From NCBI GenBank assembly GCA_002099365.1, contig MSED01000008.1, positions 496,001 to 560,000 on the forward strand: a stretch of 64,000 nucleotides of DNA, in the 5' to 3' direction. Position numbers and translations under genes: made by a program. Source of the stretch: Phialophora verrucosa (taxonomy: Eukaryota > Ascomycota > Eurotiomycetes > Chaetothyriales > Herpotrichiellaceae). The notes under the pieces were generated by a model. It saw nothing but the letters and a program-made list of their open reading frames with translations, was not told where the DNA came from and did not search any database. Of the stretch, positions 44,284-54,680 are shown piece after piece. Positions within the stretch are counted from its first letter, which is position 1. Each line of letters starts with the position of its first letter.

Positions 44284-45338
44284 ATGCCTTCAAGGTCGCC
44301 CTCGCGGGGCCGTTCGCCTGCGCGAACTCACACGCCAACTTCGGTTCTGAGAGCACCTTCACCACCCTTTAATCCCTCGCGCTCACCGCGACGGTCGCCT
44401 TCTCCAAGGTCCAGGTCCAGGTCCCGGACAAGAACACGATCACCAACCGGTTCCCGTTCAAGGTCGCGTACTCGATCGCCTCGTCGTGATGGACTCAACG
44501 GTCACGGCCGCGGCAGAAGTCGCAGTCGCAGCATTTCGCGCAGCAGAAGTCCAAGTCGCGGCGACAGACGATCCTATCGAGACCGAAGCTACACTCGCAG
44601 TCCCAGCAGAGACGGCCGACGATTACAGAGTTCGAAGATTGTGGTGGAAAAACTCACCAAGAATGTGACTGAAGCACATCTGCGAGAGATCTTCGGCTCT
44701 TATGGTCGTATTGAATCAGTTGATCTCCCGCTCAACAAGCAATGTATGTTTTAGCTTGACAACTTTCTGGTGGCAGCTGCTAATGGTGGACAGTCATGAC
44801 AAATCGTGGGACAGCCTACATTCTCTACGATCATCCTTCTGGCTCTGAATCCGCTATTGCGCACATGCATGAGGCTCAACTGGATGGCGTGCCCATCTCC
44901 GTCAGCATCGTGCTTCCACGAAGGGCATTCTCTAGATCACCTCCGCCAGCTAGGAATTCCAGATATGGTGGTCCACCGCCGTCCCGCTATGCACCACCGC
45001 CGCCGAGAGGACCCCCACCATCCAGGTACCGAAGCCCACCCCCACGGAGAGGAGGATACGGCGGAGGCAGACGAGGGCCAGAAGATGATACATACGTTCC
45101 ACGCGATACACATTCAAGGTCGCCTTCTCCGCCGAGGCGGCGCAGGAGGTCCCCGTCATACTCAAGATCGCCATCCAGAACTCCGCCCCGAAGACGTGGT
45201 CCGCCAGCTCGGAGCCCACCGCGACGGAGAAGACGAAGCCCCAGTTACAGTTCTCGCAGCAGCTACAGCCGTAGCAGGAGTCGGAGCAGAACAAGAAGCC
45301 GGTCAAGAAGCCGACAGAGATATGGAGGCAGGAGGTAA
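44284..45338 (+). CDS. SR-type RNA-binding protein (RNPS1-like)
   Basis: Two exons (44284..44743, 44794..45338) with a 50-bp intron (GTATGT donor, GCTAAT branch) give 334 aa. One RRM (residues about 117-198) lies between two RS-rich regions: KIVVEKLTKNVTEAHLREIFGSYG carries RNP2 and helix 1, and MTNRGTAYILY carries the RNP1 strand. The N-terminal region has dozens of RS/SP dipeptides; the C-terminal region alternates Pro/Arg/Tyr and ends in SRSRSRSRQRYGGRR. This domain order (RS-RRM-RS/P) matches RNPS1, an exon-junction-complex and splicing cofactor in the nucleus. The intron splits the RRM. Confidence 0.88.
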
Positions 45339-46089
45339 ATCAGAGATGTTAGTGCTGGATTTGTTGGATCATGATACCCAAAAGTGTTTTACATCGTCTG
45401 CGCAATTGTAACCTATGAACGGACTGGAGGATGCCCTTGATGCGTTTTAGCAGGCAGGGATGGAGGAAAGCATCGTCATCTCCGCAACGACCTAAGTCAC
45501 CGGGCCCGACGGGTGAGAAATCCTATTAGCGCTGGCCAGGCGGTTTTCAGTAGTTCTTGCGCAAGATGCGAGGAATGACGCTTGTGAACAGCAATTCACA
45601 GACCTTCCCAGCTGAAGTCCCATGTCGAGTCTCGATGCCATGGTTCGCTGAGGACGAAAACCTCGCCTTTGAGACCTATCACATTTCATTTTCGAGGTGA
45701 TTTTAGTTGAGCCGGTCCCTTGCATGAGATGCGCTTGGCGAGCTGAGTGGAGCTTGAGCCGCTGATCAGAAGCTCGAACTGGCCAAACTCGACCCTCGAA
45801 TCGCGCAACTTTCACTTTAGGCTCACTTTTTGATGTGTGAATCCACGATGAGAGTCGGAGTTGTGTGAACGGCACTGCCCTTCCCAGACACGCCGATGAC
45901 CTCCACTACCGCTGCATCATCTTCTACTCTGCTCGTATTGTCATGTTGATATCTTCAGTCAGACTGCGCGAAGTCCAATTGCTTTACGAATGAGCACGCG
46001 TCTGTTCCCTCGAGTCCGCATACCCGCAGCCCTACCGCTGTCGATCATTTCGTCCATCCCAATCTCTCCGCGCTGATCATACGAGTACA
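45339..46089. other. intergenic
   Basis: 3' flank of the SR-type gene and promoter of the next gene. No coding signal recognised. Confidence 0.4.
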
Positions 46090-48246
46090 ATGAGCACCGA
46101 CCCTGAGACTCCTGATGGTGCTGACGAGCTCGACCATCAAGATGATGATCAACTCGAGAGCGACGCAGATGATGACGCTCTCAACGACACCAGCATGCAC
46201 GATCAAGACGAGGATGAAGTTGGAGCCGATGGAGACGCCGGCGCAGGAGCCGATGGGAAACGCACACACGGAAGACAGTACACTGTGGTCGAAGACGAAC
46301 CTCCCGACTACAGCGTCTTTGACAATCCACCGAATCTTGCCGATATCCGTCAGCGACTCTTCAGCCTCGACGACCCAGTCCAACTATCCGTAGCAGATTG
46401 GCATACATATTTCCCATTCGTGGACAATGTCTGGCGCAAGATGAGGACAACGGAATCCCAGCCAGAAGACCACGCCGTCACGGTAGAGTATTATGCCTGC
46501 CGACTGCGGCGCGCCAACCCAAAGTCATACACCCCTCGCCCAACACCGGAGGGCAAACAACAGAGGAAGAAACGCACGCGCGAGGAGAAGACATGTGCCA
46601 TGACGATGAAGGTGGCTTTCAATCCGAACAACACTTGTACCGTTTCTCGTGCTACGGACGGAGTGGTCAGACATTCCCATGACCTGGACTACATTGATGG
46701 GACGAAAAGAAATACAGGAGTCATGGATACCGCTCGCCGTGAGGCGGCCAAAGCATACATGCCAGCTTCAATCTACTGGAAGATGTGGGAAGAGCCCGAG
46801 AAGATGCACGCTGCAGGGGGCAAGTTCATGAAGATGTCCGACGTCCGGAACGTGCAATATGCCTGGCGACAAGGGCACAATCGGACCGGGCTCAAAGCAC
46901 ACAAGGGCTTCAGTTTGCAACGCGCGCGGCGAGAACCGCCTGCACCACCGCCTCCCCAACCCCCTCAATTTCAGCCTCCAGCACAGCCTGGCGTTTTTGG
47001 TCGACTGGAACCGGTCAAACCAGAAGCTCGGAGTGAACCGGCAATTCGTTGGGACACTCTGCAGTATCCACATCATGCCAGGGCCTTTCTGGAATCCTAC
47101 GTGCCTGACCCCAAGCTGGCGAATGTGCGGCCGCGACCGCATGTCACCCTCACTTGGGCAAGTAGCTTGGACAGCCGGATCAGCCAAGTTCCCGGAGTAC
47201 CCACGGCCATCTCTGGTCCCGAGACGAAAGCTATGACACATTATCTACGAAGTCGACACGACGCAATCCTGGTTGGGGTGGCCACAGCCATCGCAGATGA
47301 TCCTGCACTGAATTGCCGACTCGCTAATTCTACCGGCTACGGTGGACTTGCCTGGGAATTCCAACCTCGGCCGATCATCATCGACCCTCACGCACGATTG
47401 CGAATTCATCCAGAAATGAAGGTGCTCAAAACTGCATCTGAGGGTCGTGGCAAGGCGCCCTGGGTCGTGGTAGCGCCAGGCGCAATGCTGCATCCTATGG
47501 CTGTGAGCACACTGAAAGCCCATGGTGGAGAATACCTCATGATCAATGACTACAACCCTGCACAAGGCGGACTGAATTGGGAGGGCATTTTCAATGTGTT
47601 GTTCCGGGAAGGCATAAAGAGCATCATGGTCGAGGGAGGTGGGATTGTTCTTTCTGAGCTGCTGAGGATGCATCGCTCACATCTGATCGATTCCGTCATT
47701 CTCACCATTGCACCGACCTTTTTCGGAAAGGCAGGTGTCATGGTCTCCCCGGAGCCGGCCTTCGATCAGGGGGGCCGACCCATCGCGACCAGGCTCAGAA
47801 ATGTGAGATGGCAACCCATGGGGGAAGCAGATGTGGTCATGTGTGGTCATATGAACGTTGACTATCCTCGGCATCCCAATGGTATGCTGCAGGGTATTGA
47901 AGAGTACTCTCGGACAGCCCCGGCTCCATCGAATGGCCCACAGGGTAGTCCTCCTTCAAACCCGCATTATCCTCCCCAACCCCATCCACCGAATGCACAG
48001 GGTGGTCCTCCTTCAACCTCGCAATATCCTCCTCAACTCCCTCCACAGCAACCGGCACCGCCACCCCAGCAGCACCGGCCACCCCCGTCCCCACAACCAG
48101 CTGCGGTACAAACTCAGGGACATAACTCCGCGACCGCTCTGGCGCCACCCGTGCCTCCCACGCCGCAACCTACCACTCCACAACCTGCATCTGCACCTGC
48201 GCCTCCTCTAGTTTCCGCTTCTGCTGCTTCGAAACCACCTTCTTGA
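46090..48246 (+). CDS. fusion: FAR1/WRKY-GCM1-like zinc domain + Rib7-type riboflavin reductase
   Basis: One uninterrupted frame of 718 aa. Residues 1-60 are acidic. Residues about 100-265 resemble the zinc-binding DNA-recognition module of FAR1/Mutator-type proteins: Cys137 (YYACR), Cys169 (KTCAM) and the HxH pair His195/His197 (RHSHDL), then KRNT and a helical basic part. A Pro-rich linker (280-320) leads to a complete RibD C-terminal reductase domain at about 345-580: RPHVTLTWASSLDSRIS, the GVATAIADDPALNCR loop, PRPIIIDPHARL and SIMVEGGGIVLSELL. That domain normally stands alone in fungi as Rib7 (about 245 aa) and reduces the ribosylaminopyrimidine phosphate with NADPH in riboflavin synthesis. 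Residues 600-718 are Pro/Gln-rich. The fusion may be real or two genes in one open frame. Confidence 0.85.
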   Translation: MSTDPETPDGADELDHQDDDQLESDADDDALNDTSMHDQDEDEVGADGDAGAGADGKRTHGRQYTVVEDEPPDYSVFDNPPNLADIRQRLFSLDDPVQLSVADWHTYFPFVDNVWRKMRTTESQPEDHAVTVEYYACRLRRANPKSYTPRPTPEGKQQRKKRTREEKTCAMTMKVAFNPNNTCTVSRATDGVVRHSHDLDYIDGTKRNTGVMDTARREAAKAYMPASIYWKMWEEPEKMHAAGGKFMKMSDVRNVQYAWRQGHNRTGLKAHKGFSLQRARREPPAPPPPQPPQFQPPAQPGVFGRLEPVKPEARSEPAIRWDTLQYPHHARAFLESYVPDPKLANVRPRPHVTLTWASSLDSRISQVPGVPTAISGPETKAMTHYLRSRHDAILVGVATAIADDPALNCRLANSTGYGGLAWEFQPRPIIIDPHARLRIHPEMKVLKTASEGRGKAPWVVVAPGAMLHPMAVSTLKAHGGEYLMINDYNPAQGGLNWEGIFNVLFREGIKSIMVEGGGIVLSELLRMHRSHLIDSVILTIAPTFFGKAGVMVSPEPAFDQGGRPIATRLRNVRWQPMGEADVVMCGHMNVDYPRHPNGMLQGIEEYSRTAPAPSNGPQGSPPSNPHYPPQPHPPNAQGGPPSTSQYPPQLPPQQPAPPPQQHRPPPSPQPAAVQTQGHNSATALAPPVPPTPQPTTPQPASAPAPPLVSASAASKPPS

Positions 48247-49524
48247 TCGAGTAGCGGGAGAACCAGCATCCCTCTGTGGACGACGACATTGGAATTTGAT
48301 TCCGCAAATCAAGACATGGACTCCACAGATTCTTTTCAGCAAGCTGATGCGAATGCGACGGCAAAAAACGAAATAAATGAGCGATACCGAATGATACATG
48401 ACCAACCCCAGGGCGTAATGAAACCACGATTTCAAATCTATGCAGCATGCCAGCCAAATTTGCCGCAAACCACAAAATACTATCCACCTGCGAATCAACG
48501 CGGATCGCAGCTTCTGAAGCGCGGATTTTTGGTCTCGCATACGCTACGAGCTTATGACTTACTTCTACGATGAGGCACATGGAAAAGCAGGATTGAGCGG
48601 ATTTAGGGCTTCCTAAGTGATAGACTTCCACCATAATTTACGGGTATTATCGCCGGTCAGGGATTTGAGGCTGGAACGGGAAACGGAACATTCTCTCCTT
48701 TCTTTGACCGCAGGAGCTACATAGTTTTCCGGATGGACCAGGGCCCCGGCTGGCATTGTATTGTCGACGGGCCTACTTTCTGTCGCCACAATAGTAACCT
48801 CTTTGAAAACCCTGCGCAGGTGCGTATGTATCTGTACATGTTCACGAGAAGCCACTACCCTAAGCATCGTAGATATACCACACTGGGTCCGCGTACTCTG
48901 ACGCGCGTATGCAAAGATCTGTGCAGGCTGAGCCTGAACCATCAGACCCATTAGACCCGCCAGACCCGTTGGAGACACGAAGTCGAAGTACTGCCCAACC
49001 CAATTTAGCGGACTCAACAGCTGCACCGTGACTTCGTAAGGTTTTTGTTTTTTCGCACCCGACAGGCTTATGTAAGTACGCTAATCAGGCCGCCTGCCTA
49101 CACCCCCGGCACGCTGCGTGGCTGCGTTTGGTTGAGTTTCCTCTTCCAGCCATGGACGCGGGAGTAGAATCCCTCCGGGTATCACGTTCATTGCGGAACC
49201 GATCCGTTCAACCAGTTACATACTTCAGGGTAAAGTACTATCTGTCTGGACGTGCACACTGCGGTAGTACAGCCTCACGACGTTCCGCGCAGCGAATGAT
49301 AAGCCGAGTACGACATTCCGTGCAATGAATGAATGATACACCAGTTTAAAGGCCGAAAGGCCATGATGATATCACGGGGACGAGACCATTGTGGACTTAA
49401 TGTTTATGATGAAGCTGGTAAGATAAGTATAAGACGCGTTGGGATTCCCGGATGAAGTCGAACTCGAGGAGGCACGTTCCCACTGCGTCCTTCGTCATAT
49501 ACTTAGTCCTGCTAGTAGTATACT
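48247..49524. other. intergenic
   Basis: 1.3 kb without a recognisable gene. Open frames around 48170-49026 (-) have no motif. Confidence 0.4.
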
Positions 49525-50520
49525 ATGTCAATTCGCTCAAAGGTGATTGCACTTCGGTCGCCGCTCTCGCCAACTGGCAATGAGGTGAAAGGAAGCCGGC
49601 ACTTGGCTATCCAGTATTACGAACCATCAACGCCCGACCGATCTGCACCGACCGTCATCTTCCTCCCGTTCTGGGGCGGGTCCGCATCGACATTCGAGCC
49701 CGTGCAGTTGACATTGAGCAAGAGGTATCCATCTTGCACATCCGTCGCCGTCTCGTATCGTGGAACAGGATGCATCGAGCAGACTTCATCCCTCACCTCC
49801 GAGCAGGATCCGCTGGAAAACTACAACATACCAGCCCTCGCAGCGGATGTGGTCGCGCTACTGAAGAGCCTTGCGAATATTGCGCATGATGACAGCGAAC
49901 AGCAACACCTGATCCCTTCACGGAAGGTCGTGCTCTGTGCTCATAGCATGTCTGCGAAAGTTGCTTGGGAGGTCCTCCTCCACACGTTGACCTCGAGTGG
50001 CAACGAGAGCATCAACAGGACCACGACCATCAAAGCATTGTTGCTCGTCGCCCCGGCTCCGCCTGGACCGCTTGTACTTCCGGCAGAGATGAGGCGGCAG
50101 CAATTGAAAGCGTACGACTCGCTCGAGAGCGCGCTCTGGACATCGAGGAACGTGCTCACGCACAAGGACCTGCCTGAGAAGGTCATTGGAAGATTAGCGC
50201 TAGATTGTGTCAGTATGAGTCCCGGAGCGAAACGAGGCTGGATCGAGCTCGGGATGAAGAGAGATTGTCGGCGTGTTGTAGAGGATGTGGCAGCCAGGAT
50301 CAAGGCGGAAGGCCGGCAGCAACAAGGGAGCTTTCAGCTGAGAGTCCTCGTTGGCGAGAAGGATAAGGTGGAAACGGTTGAAAACGTAAAGAGGGAAACG
50401 GTGGATGTTTTGACCGAGCTGGGACTTGATGTGACGTTGAGTGTAGTCGCTGAAGTTGGGCATTTGCTTCCAGTCGAAGCAGTGGAGGAGGTAGCGTCTG
50501 AGTTGGGGAGGTTGCTATGA
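49525..50520 (+). CDS. alpha/beta hydrolase
   Basis: A single exon of 331 aa. The fold is read from VIFLPFWGGSASTF (oxyanion strand-loop), the SVAVSYRGTGCIEQ strand, the nucleophile elbow CAHSMSAKVAWE (G-x-S-x-G altered to H-S-M-S, Ser as likely nucleophile), the late acid region VLVGEKDKVETVENV and the final His in VAEVGHLLPVEAVEEV. Such enzymes hydrolyse esters, lactones or C-C bonds. It stands 0.8 kb upstream of a flavin monooxygenase of the Baeyer-Villiger type, and such enzymes make esters or lactones; a functional link is plausible but unproven. Confidence 0.85.
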   Translation: MSIRSKVIALRSPLSPTGNEVKGSRHLAIQYYEPSTPDRSAPTVIFLPFWGGSASTFEPVQLTLSKRYPSCTSVAVSYRGTGCIEQTSSLTSEQDPLENYNIPALAADVVALLKSLANIAHDDSEQQHLIPSRKVVLCAHSMSAKVAWEVLLHTLTSSGNESINRTTTIKALLLVAPAPPGPLVLPAEMRRQQLKAYDSLESALWTSRNVLTHKDLPEKVIGRLALDCVSMSPGAKRGWIELGMKRDCRRVVEDVAARIKAEGRQQQGSFQLRVLVGEKDKVETVENVKRETVDVLTELGLDVTLSVVAEVGHLLPVEAVEEVASELGRLL

Positions 50521-51299
50521 AATTAAATGCGAGCCTATATGAGGGAGAACCCATCAACCACATTGTCAACTAAGCCTCCTCTCCTTCTGCTCTCGGCTGG
50601 GGGTACTATAATCGCGTCTCGTCGTTGATGTCCTCCACCTGTTCAAGATATCCCACCACCATCGCCCCCGTTTGACGTCCCCATATTCAACTTATAGCCA
50701 CGAGAACTAAAATCCCTTTGCCATCCGCTGGAACGACCTGGTCATTGACGTTCACAGAGCTGGAGAGCACGCGCTGTAAGATTGCCTTCATTCCAAGAGA
50801 AGAGGAGCCAGCTGGATCCAGGAAAATTTGCCGAGGAAGACTACTGGAGGCGGTATTCTGGGAGTATTTTGAATCGATTTGGCTCTCAGCCCGCGTGGAG
50901 GGGCGAGGCGTCATGCCCTCATGGTTGGCTCGTACGCCTTAGAGTAGATTCTGGGTGAAAGGCCGAGACGAAGTGGATCTTCTTGCCTCCCTTTCAAGCA
51001 CACCAGACCAATACAGCCCCTCATCTAGCGAGGCCTTCAGTCTGTGATCCCGAGCCGTCAGATACTGATCCTGTCATATCCATGTCTGTTCAGTGTGAAC
51101 TTGTCAGCCGACTCGAGAGCCGTGGCCGGTATTAGCTCATCGTCGGTGGAATGCCGGTCAGTTGTCAGCAAGGATCACAAACGTCCTTCGAGCTAGATCA
51201 AGTCAATATCACCACAAACAGCACTTTTGAGGGTTGCTGAAATGACTCAAAGTAAACGACTGCGGGAGCTTCTACTCGAAAAGACAGACGTTTCTCATT
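50521..51299. other. intergenic with tRNA-deacylase fragment
   Basis: Apart from the fragment at 50687-50791 (-) the stretch shows only promoter-like sequence before the monooxygenase. Confidence 0.4.
50687..50791 (-). pseudogene. N-terminal fragment of D-aminoacyl-tRNA deacylase
   Basis: 34 residues starting MKAILQRVLSSSVNVND and ending GKGILVLVAIS match the N-terminus of DTD, the enzyme that removes D-amino acids from tRNA. A stop follows, and no remaining DTD sequence is visible in the 170 bp before the hydrolase gene. It is either a first exon with a distant or missed second exon, or a truncated copy. The donor-like GTTGAA after ATAA is weak, so a relic is favoured. Confidence 0.65.
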
Positions 51300-53381
51300 A
51301 TGGCGCTGGCTTTGGTGAGTGAATCGAGCAGTTCGGTAACCGAGAACTTCACGAATGGACATGTCGAGCCGACCTCCAATGCAGCCCCCTATGTCGTACT
51401 TCAAGAGCCTATACATGCGAAGCGTCCAATGCGCGTAGTCTGTATCGGAGCAGGCATCGCGGGAATAGCAGCGGCGTATAAGTATCAACAGCGGTTCCGT
51501 GACAGCGACGTCTCCTTCACCATCTACGAAAAGAATCATGACGTGGGGGGGACCTGGCTAGAAAACCGATACCCTGGGTGTGCATGCGACATTCCTGCTC
51601 ACGGCTACACCTATTCATGGGAGGGGAATCCTGAATGGTCTCGATTGTTTGTTCCTCGTCGAAAACTGCTGTTACCACAATGCTGACATGTCTTGAAGTT
51701 ACGCCGAAGCTCCCGAGATTCACGCGTACTTCAAAAGGTGTGCTATCAAATGGGACTGCATGAAGTACATCCAGCTGGGTCACAGGGTCACTGCTGCCGA
51801 GTGGTCAGAGACCGACTCGGAATGGAATCTAACCGTGGAGGCTGTGGAAACTGGCCACATCACTCACGACCGCTGCAATGTGATTCTCAGCGCCACCGGG
51901 GTCTTGAAGTATTATCTGCCTGTGATCTAGACGATGCCTTGATGGCTGCTGATATTTCCCTCTTAGCAAGTGGCAATGGCCAACCATTCAGGGCCTTCAT
52001 GATTTCAGAGGCAGGCTGATGCACTCAGCCAGATGGGATGATTCATACGACTTTACCGATAAGACGGTCGCAGTCATCGGTGCTGGATCTTCAGCCATCC
52101 AGATAGTACCCGCGCTTACGCCCAGTGAGTTCTTGAGTTCTCGCGCCTGCATCTCTGGGTCTGAAACACTCACAGAACATTTATAGAGGTTCGGAAAATC
52201 ATCAACTTTATTCGGTCTCCAACGTGGATTACCCCGGAATTCAGCGAAAGTATCGCCGCTCAGGGACGGCAGACCAAATTCTCCCCAGAAGAGATCCAAC
52301 GGTTCAAAGACGATAAACGCTATTTTCTCGAATATCGCAAGAAAGTGCAGAACACGGGCAGTTCTAATTTCGTCACATTCTTCAAAGGCTCCGAACGCCA
52401 GCAACAAGCTTTCAAGAACTTTTCCGTCATGATGAAGGAAAGACTGGGCAATGACGAGAAGCTGGCTGCTCAGCTGATTCCAAAGTTTCCTGTTGGATGT
52501 CGACGGCACGTACTATCTATCTCGCGATTGAGAAATCGCAATCTTTTGCTGACGGAGAGTTAGGTTTACACCAGGTAGTGGGTATCTAGAAGCCCTCGTC
52601 GCCAGCAACTCGACGGTAGTTTGCGACGAGGTTGACCACATCGACTCGGAAGGACTTGTCATAGGTGACGGTAGCCACTATACAGTAGATGCTATCGTTT
52701 GCGCGACTGGGTTTGACACCTCGTTCAAACCTGCGTTTCCCGTCATCGGCCGGAACGGACGCAACCTAGCAGAATACTGGAGTGAAGAGCCCTTACATTA
52801 TCTCTCAATTGCGGCACCCGGAATCCCCAATTATTTCAGTAAGTCAAGGCATTAGTTTCAACAAGACAGACGGACTGGGCTGATTACATATATAGTCATC
52901 GGAGGTCCAAACAGTCCCATTGCCAACGGGTCGCTCATTTCGGGCCTCGAGGTTGAGATCGACTATGCGTACGCTTGTGTTGAAAAGATGCAGACAGAAT
53001 ACATATCGTCGATGGATGTTAAAGAGGAAGCAATGCGAGATTTCATCGAACACCGGAATGAGGCAATGAAGTCGTACGTCTGGAGCGGTAATTGTCGAAG
53101 TTGGTGAGCAGCTCCTATTAGCGTTCATTTTGGAAAATCGGTCTCTGATACTTTTCCTTCGGGCCGTCAGGTATAAGAACGGGAAGATCGACGGTCCTGT
53201 CATCGGCCCTTGGGTCGGGTCGTCATGGCACTTCAATGAAGCGATGGAAAAGCCTCGCTTCGAGGACTACAATCTGCATTACCTCCAGCGTAATAGGTTC
53301 GCGTACCTTGGGTATGGTCGCACGCGACGGGAGGAGCTTGGTGAAAGTACAGCTGAGCATTTGACTGAGGAGGGCGTCTGA
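51300..53381 (+). CDS. FAD-dependent (Baeyer-Villiger-type) monooxygenase
   Basis: Seven exons: 51300..51646, 51699..51908, 51967..52124, 52187..52505, 52564..52838, 52896..53103, 53171..53381 (575 aa; every junction keeps frame). Motifs: FAD site RVVCIGAGIAGIAAA, VGGTWLENRYPGCACDIPAH, SATGVLNKWQWPTIQGLHDF, GRLMHSARWDDSY (the second half of a BVMO fingerprint), NADPH site VAVIGAGSSAIQIVP, GCRRFTPGSGYLEAL, ICATGFDTSF-like VCATGFDTSFKP and the tail WSGNCRSWYKNGKIDGPVIGPWVGSSWHF. Intron 4 appears to use a GC donor (GCACGT) at 52506; no GT donor nearby keeps the reading frame and the conserved GCRR/TPG junction. Substrate unknown. A decayed relative lies 0.7 kb downstream on the other strand. Confidence 0.88.
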
Positions 53382-54081
53382 ACGAGCACCCGCTGAGACG
53401 CTCCACTTGGGGGGGAAATGGTTGTAAAGATCACACCGCAACAAGCTTGCTCGTTCAACGTCGTGCATCTCGTGCATGGGCGACTGGCAAGGCAGTTCGT
53501 AGCTAGCTCCATCTATCCGTGACCATTGACGTACGTAGCTCTACTGTTTTTCCAGGTTTCGGAACCTCGACCTGCTGTTCAAGCGACCCTCGGTTGTTCC
53601 AATCTAACAGCCGGAAGAAGTCCAATGGGAAGTCCGGTAGATAGAATGTAATGATGTCAGATTTTCCAAGCTGACCGAACAGGCTAACATCCTTTATCCC
53701 GTACCGGCCGTGAACTCACGCCAGCTTTACCTCGACGGTGATGACGCTTTTGAACGCGACGGGCCGGAGGTCTGCGGCATATTGACTGACCTTGGTCGGC
53801 AAAGCTGCAGTAAACTTGTGCCAAATGCGTCGCGCCGATATCCTACCTTCGGGAAATATTTTGTACTCGGCAAGCCTAACCGTAGACTGACCTCCGGCTG
53901 GCACAACTCGCGACGTGATCAGCAAATATTCTCGAGACCATGTTAACCGAGGCCGTATTGTTGAGGAGTCTGCGATACATATACACGCTTTATGATACTA
54001 GGCTTTGAAGCGATCTCTATAGGGCGAAACTTCGTTGGAACAAGTCCTCCGAATCACTAAAGCTCCCACGGAGTGTCCCCA
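53382..54081. other. intergenic
   Basis: 700 bp between the monooxygenase and its relic. No coding signal recognised. Confidence 0.4.
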
Positions 54082-54680
54082 TTACAGATGAATGGTGTCA
54101 GGCTCTCCTCCGTGGCGATCTGGAGTCTTGTTCTTCTTGTACCAGCTGTCACGGCGGGATCCAGGTTAGTTCGAAAGAGATGTTAGCACGGTAAAGGGCC
54201 ATACCTTCGGCGCTCTTCAGACCAGACAGAGTACTTTTTGGTGCCACGCGTCCACGTGGTTGTTGAAGTCGGTAGTATTCTTCTGCTTCACTTCTATGGC
54301 TTTGATCTTTTCTTTCTGCTTCTTGTCGATGCATTGGATGGCGTTTTCAATTTGGACCTCGTGCTTACAGGGGGTTAGATTTAGCCTCGCCGCAACTCTA
54401 AAGAATTGCTGTTGTTGGGAGGGTGTTGAAAGAGATCAATTCATAAATGTGGGATGAACGGAGTCTCAACCCTGGTTGCACGCGTAATGATGTCGACATC
54501 GATTTCTTTACCACTGGCCGTGACAAGACCTGTTGGAGTGATCTCAGCGATCTCTTCGTTGATAGTGGAAACATCTATAGAAGCATCGAGTCTTTAGTGG
54601 CAGAGTCAGTATGCTAGATTGAGAAGACCTACGAGGCTGAGCTAAAGTCTCAAGGTGCCCTTCGCCAGGTTGAGGGTTAT
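54082..54680 (-). pseudogene. C-terminal relic of a Baeyer-Villiger-type monooxygenase
   Basis: On the - strand, fragments line up with the end of the monooxygenase family in order but in shifting frames: QPGEGHLETLAQP at 54670-54630 (compare TPGSGYLEAL), then INEEIAEITPTGLVTASGKEIDVDII and TRVETPFIPH, then VQIENAIQCIDKKQKEKIKAIEVKQKN, then SVWSEERR|SWYKKNK across an intron-like gap. A one-base frame change separates HVDAWHQK from SVWSEE, and a stop follows PFIPH. The N-terminal two thirds are missing. This is a decayed gene copy. Confidence 0.75.
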
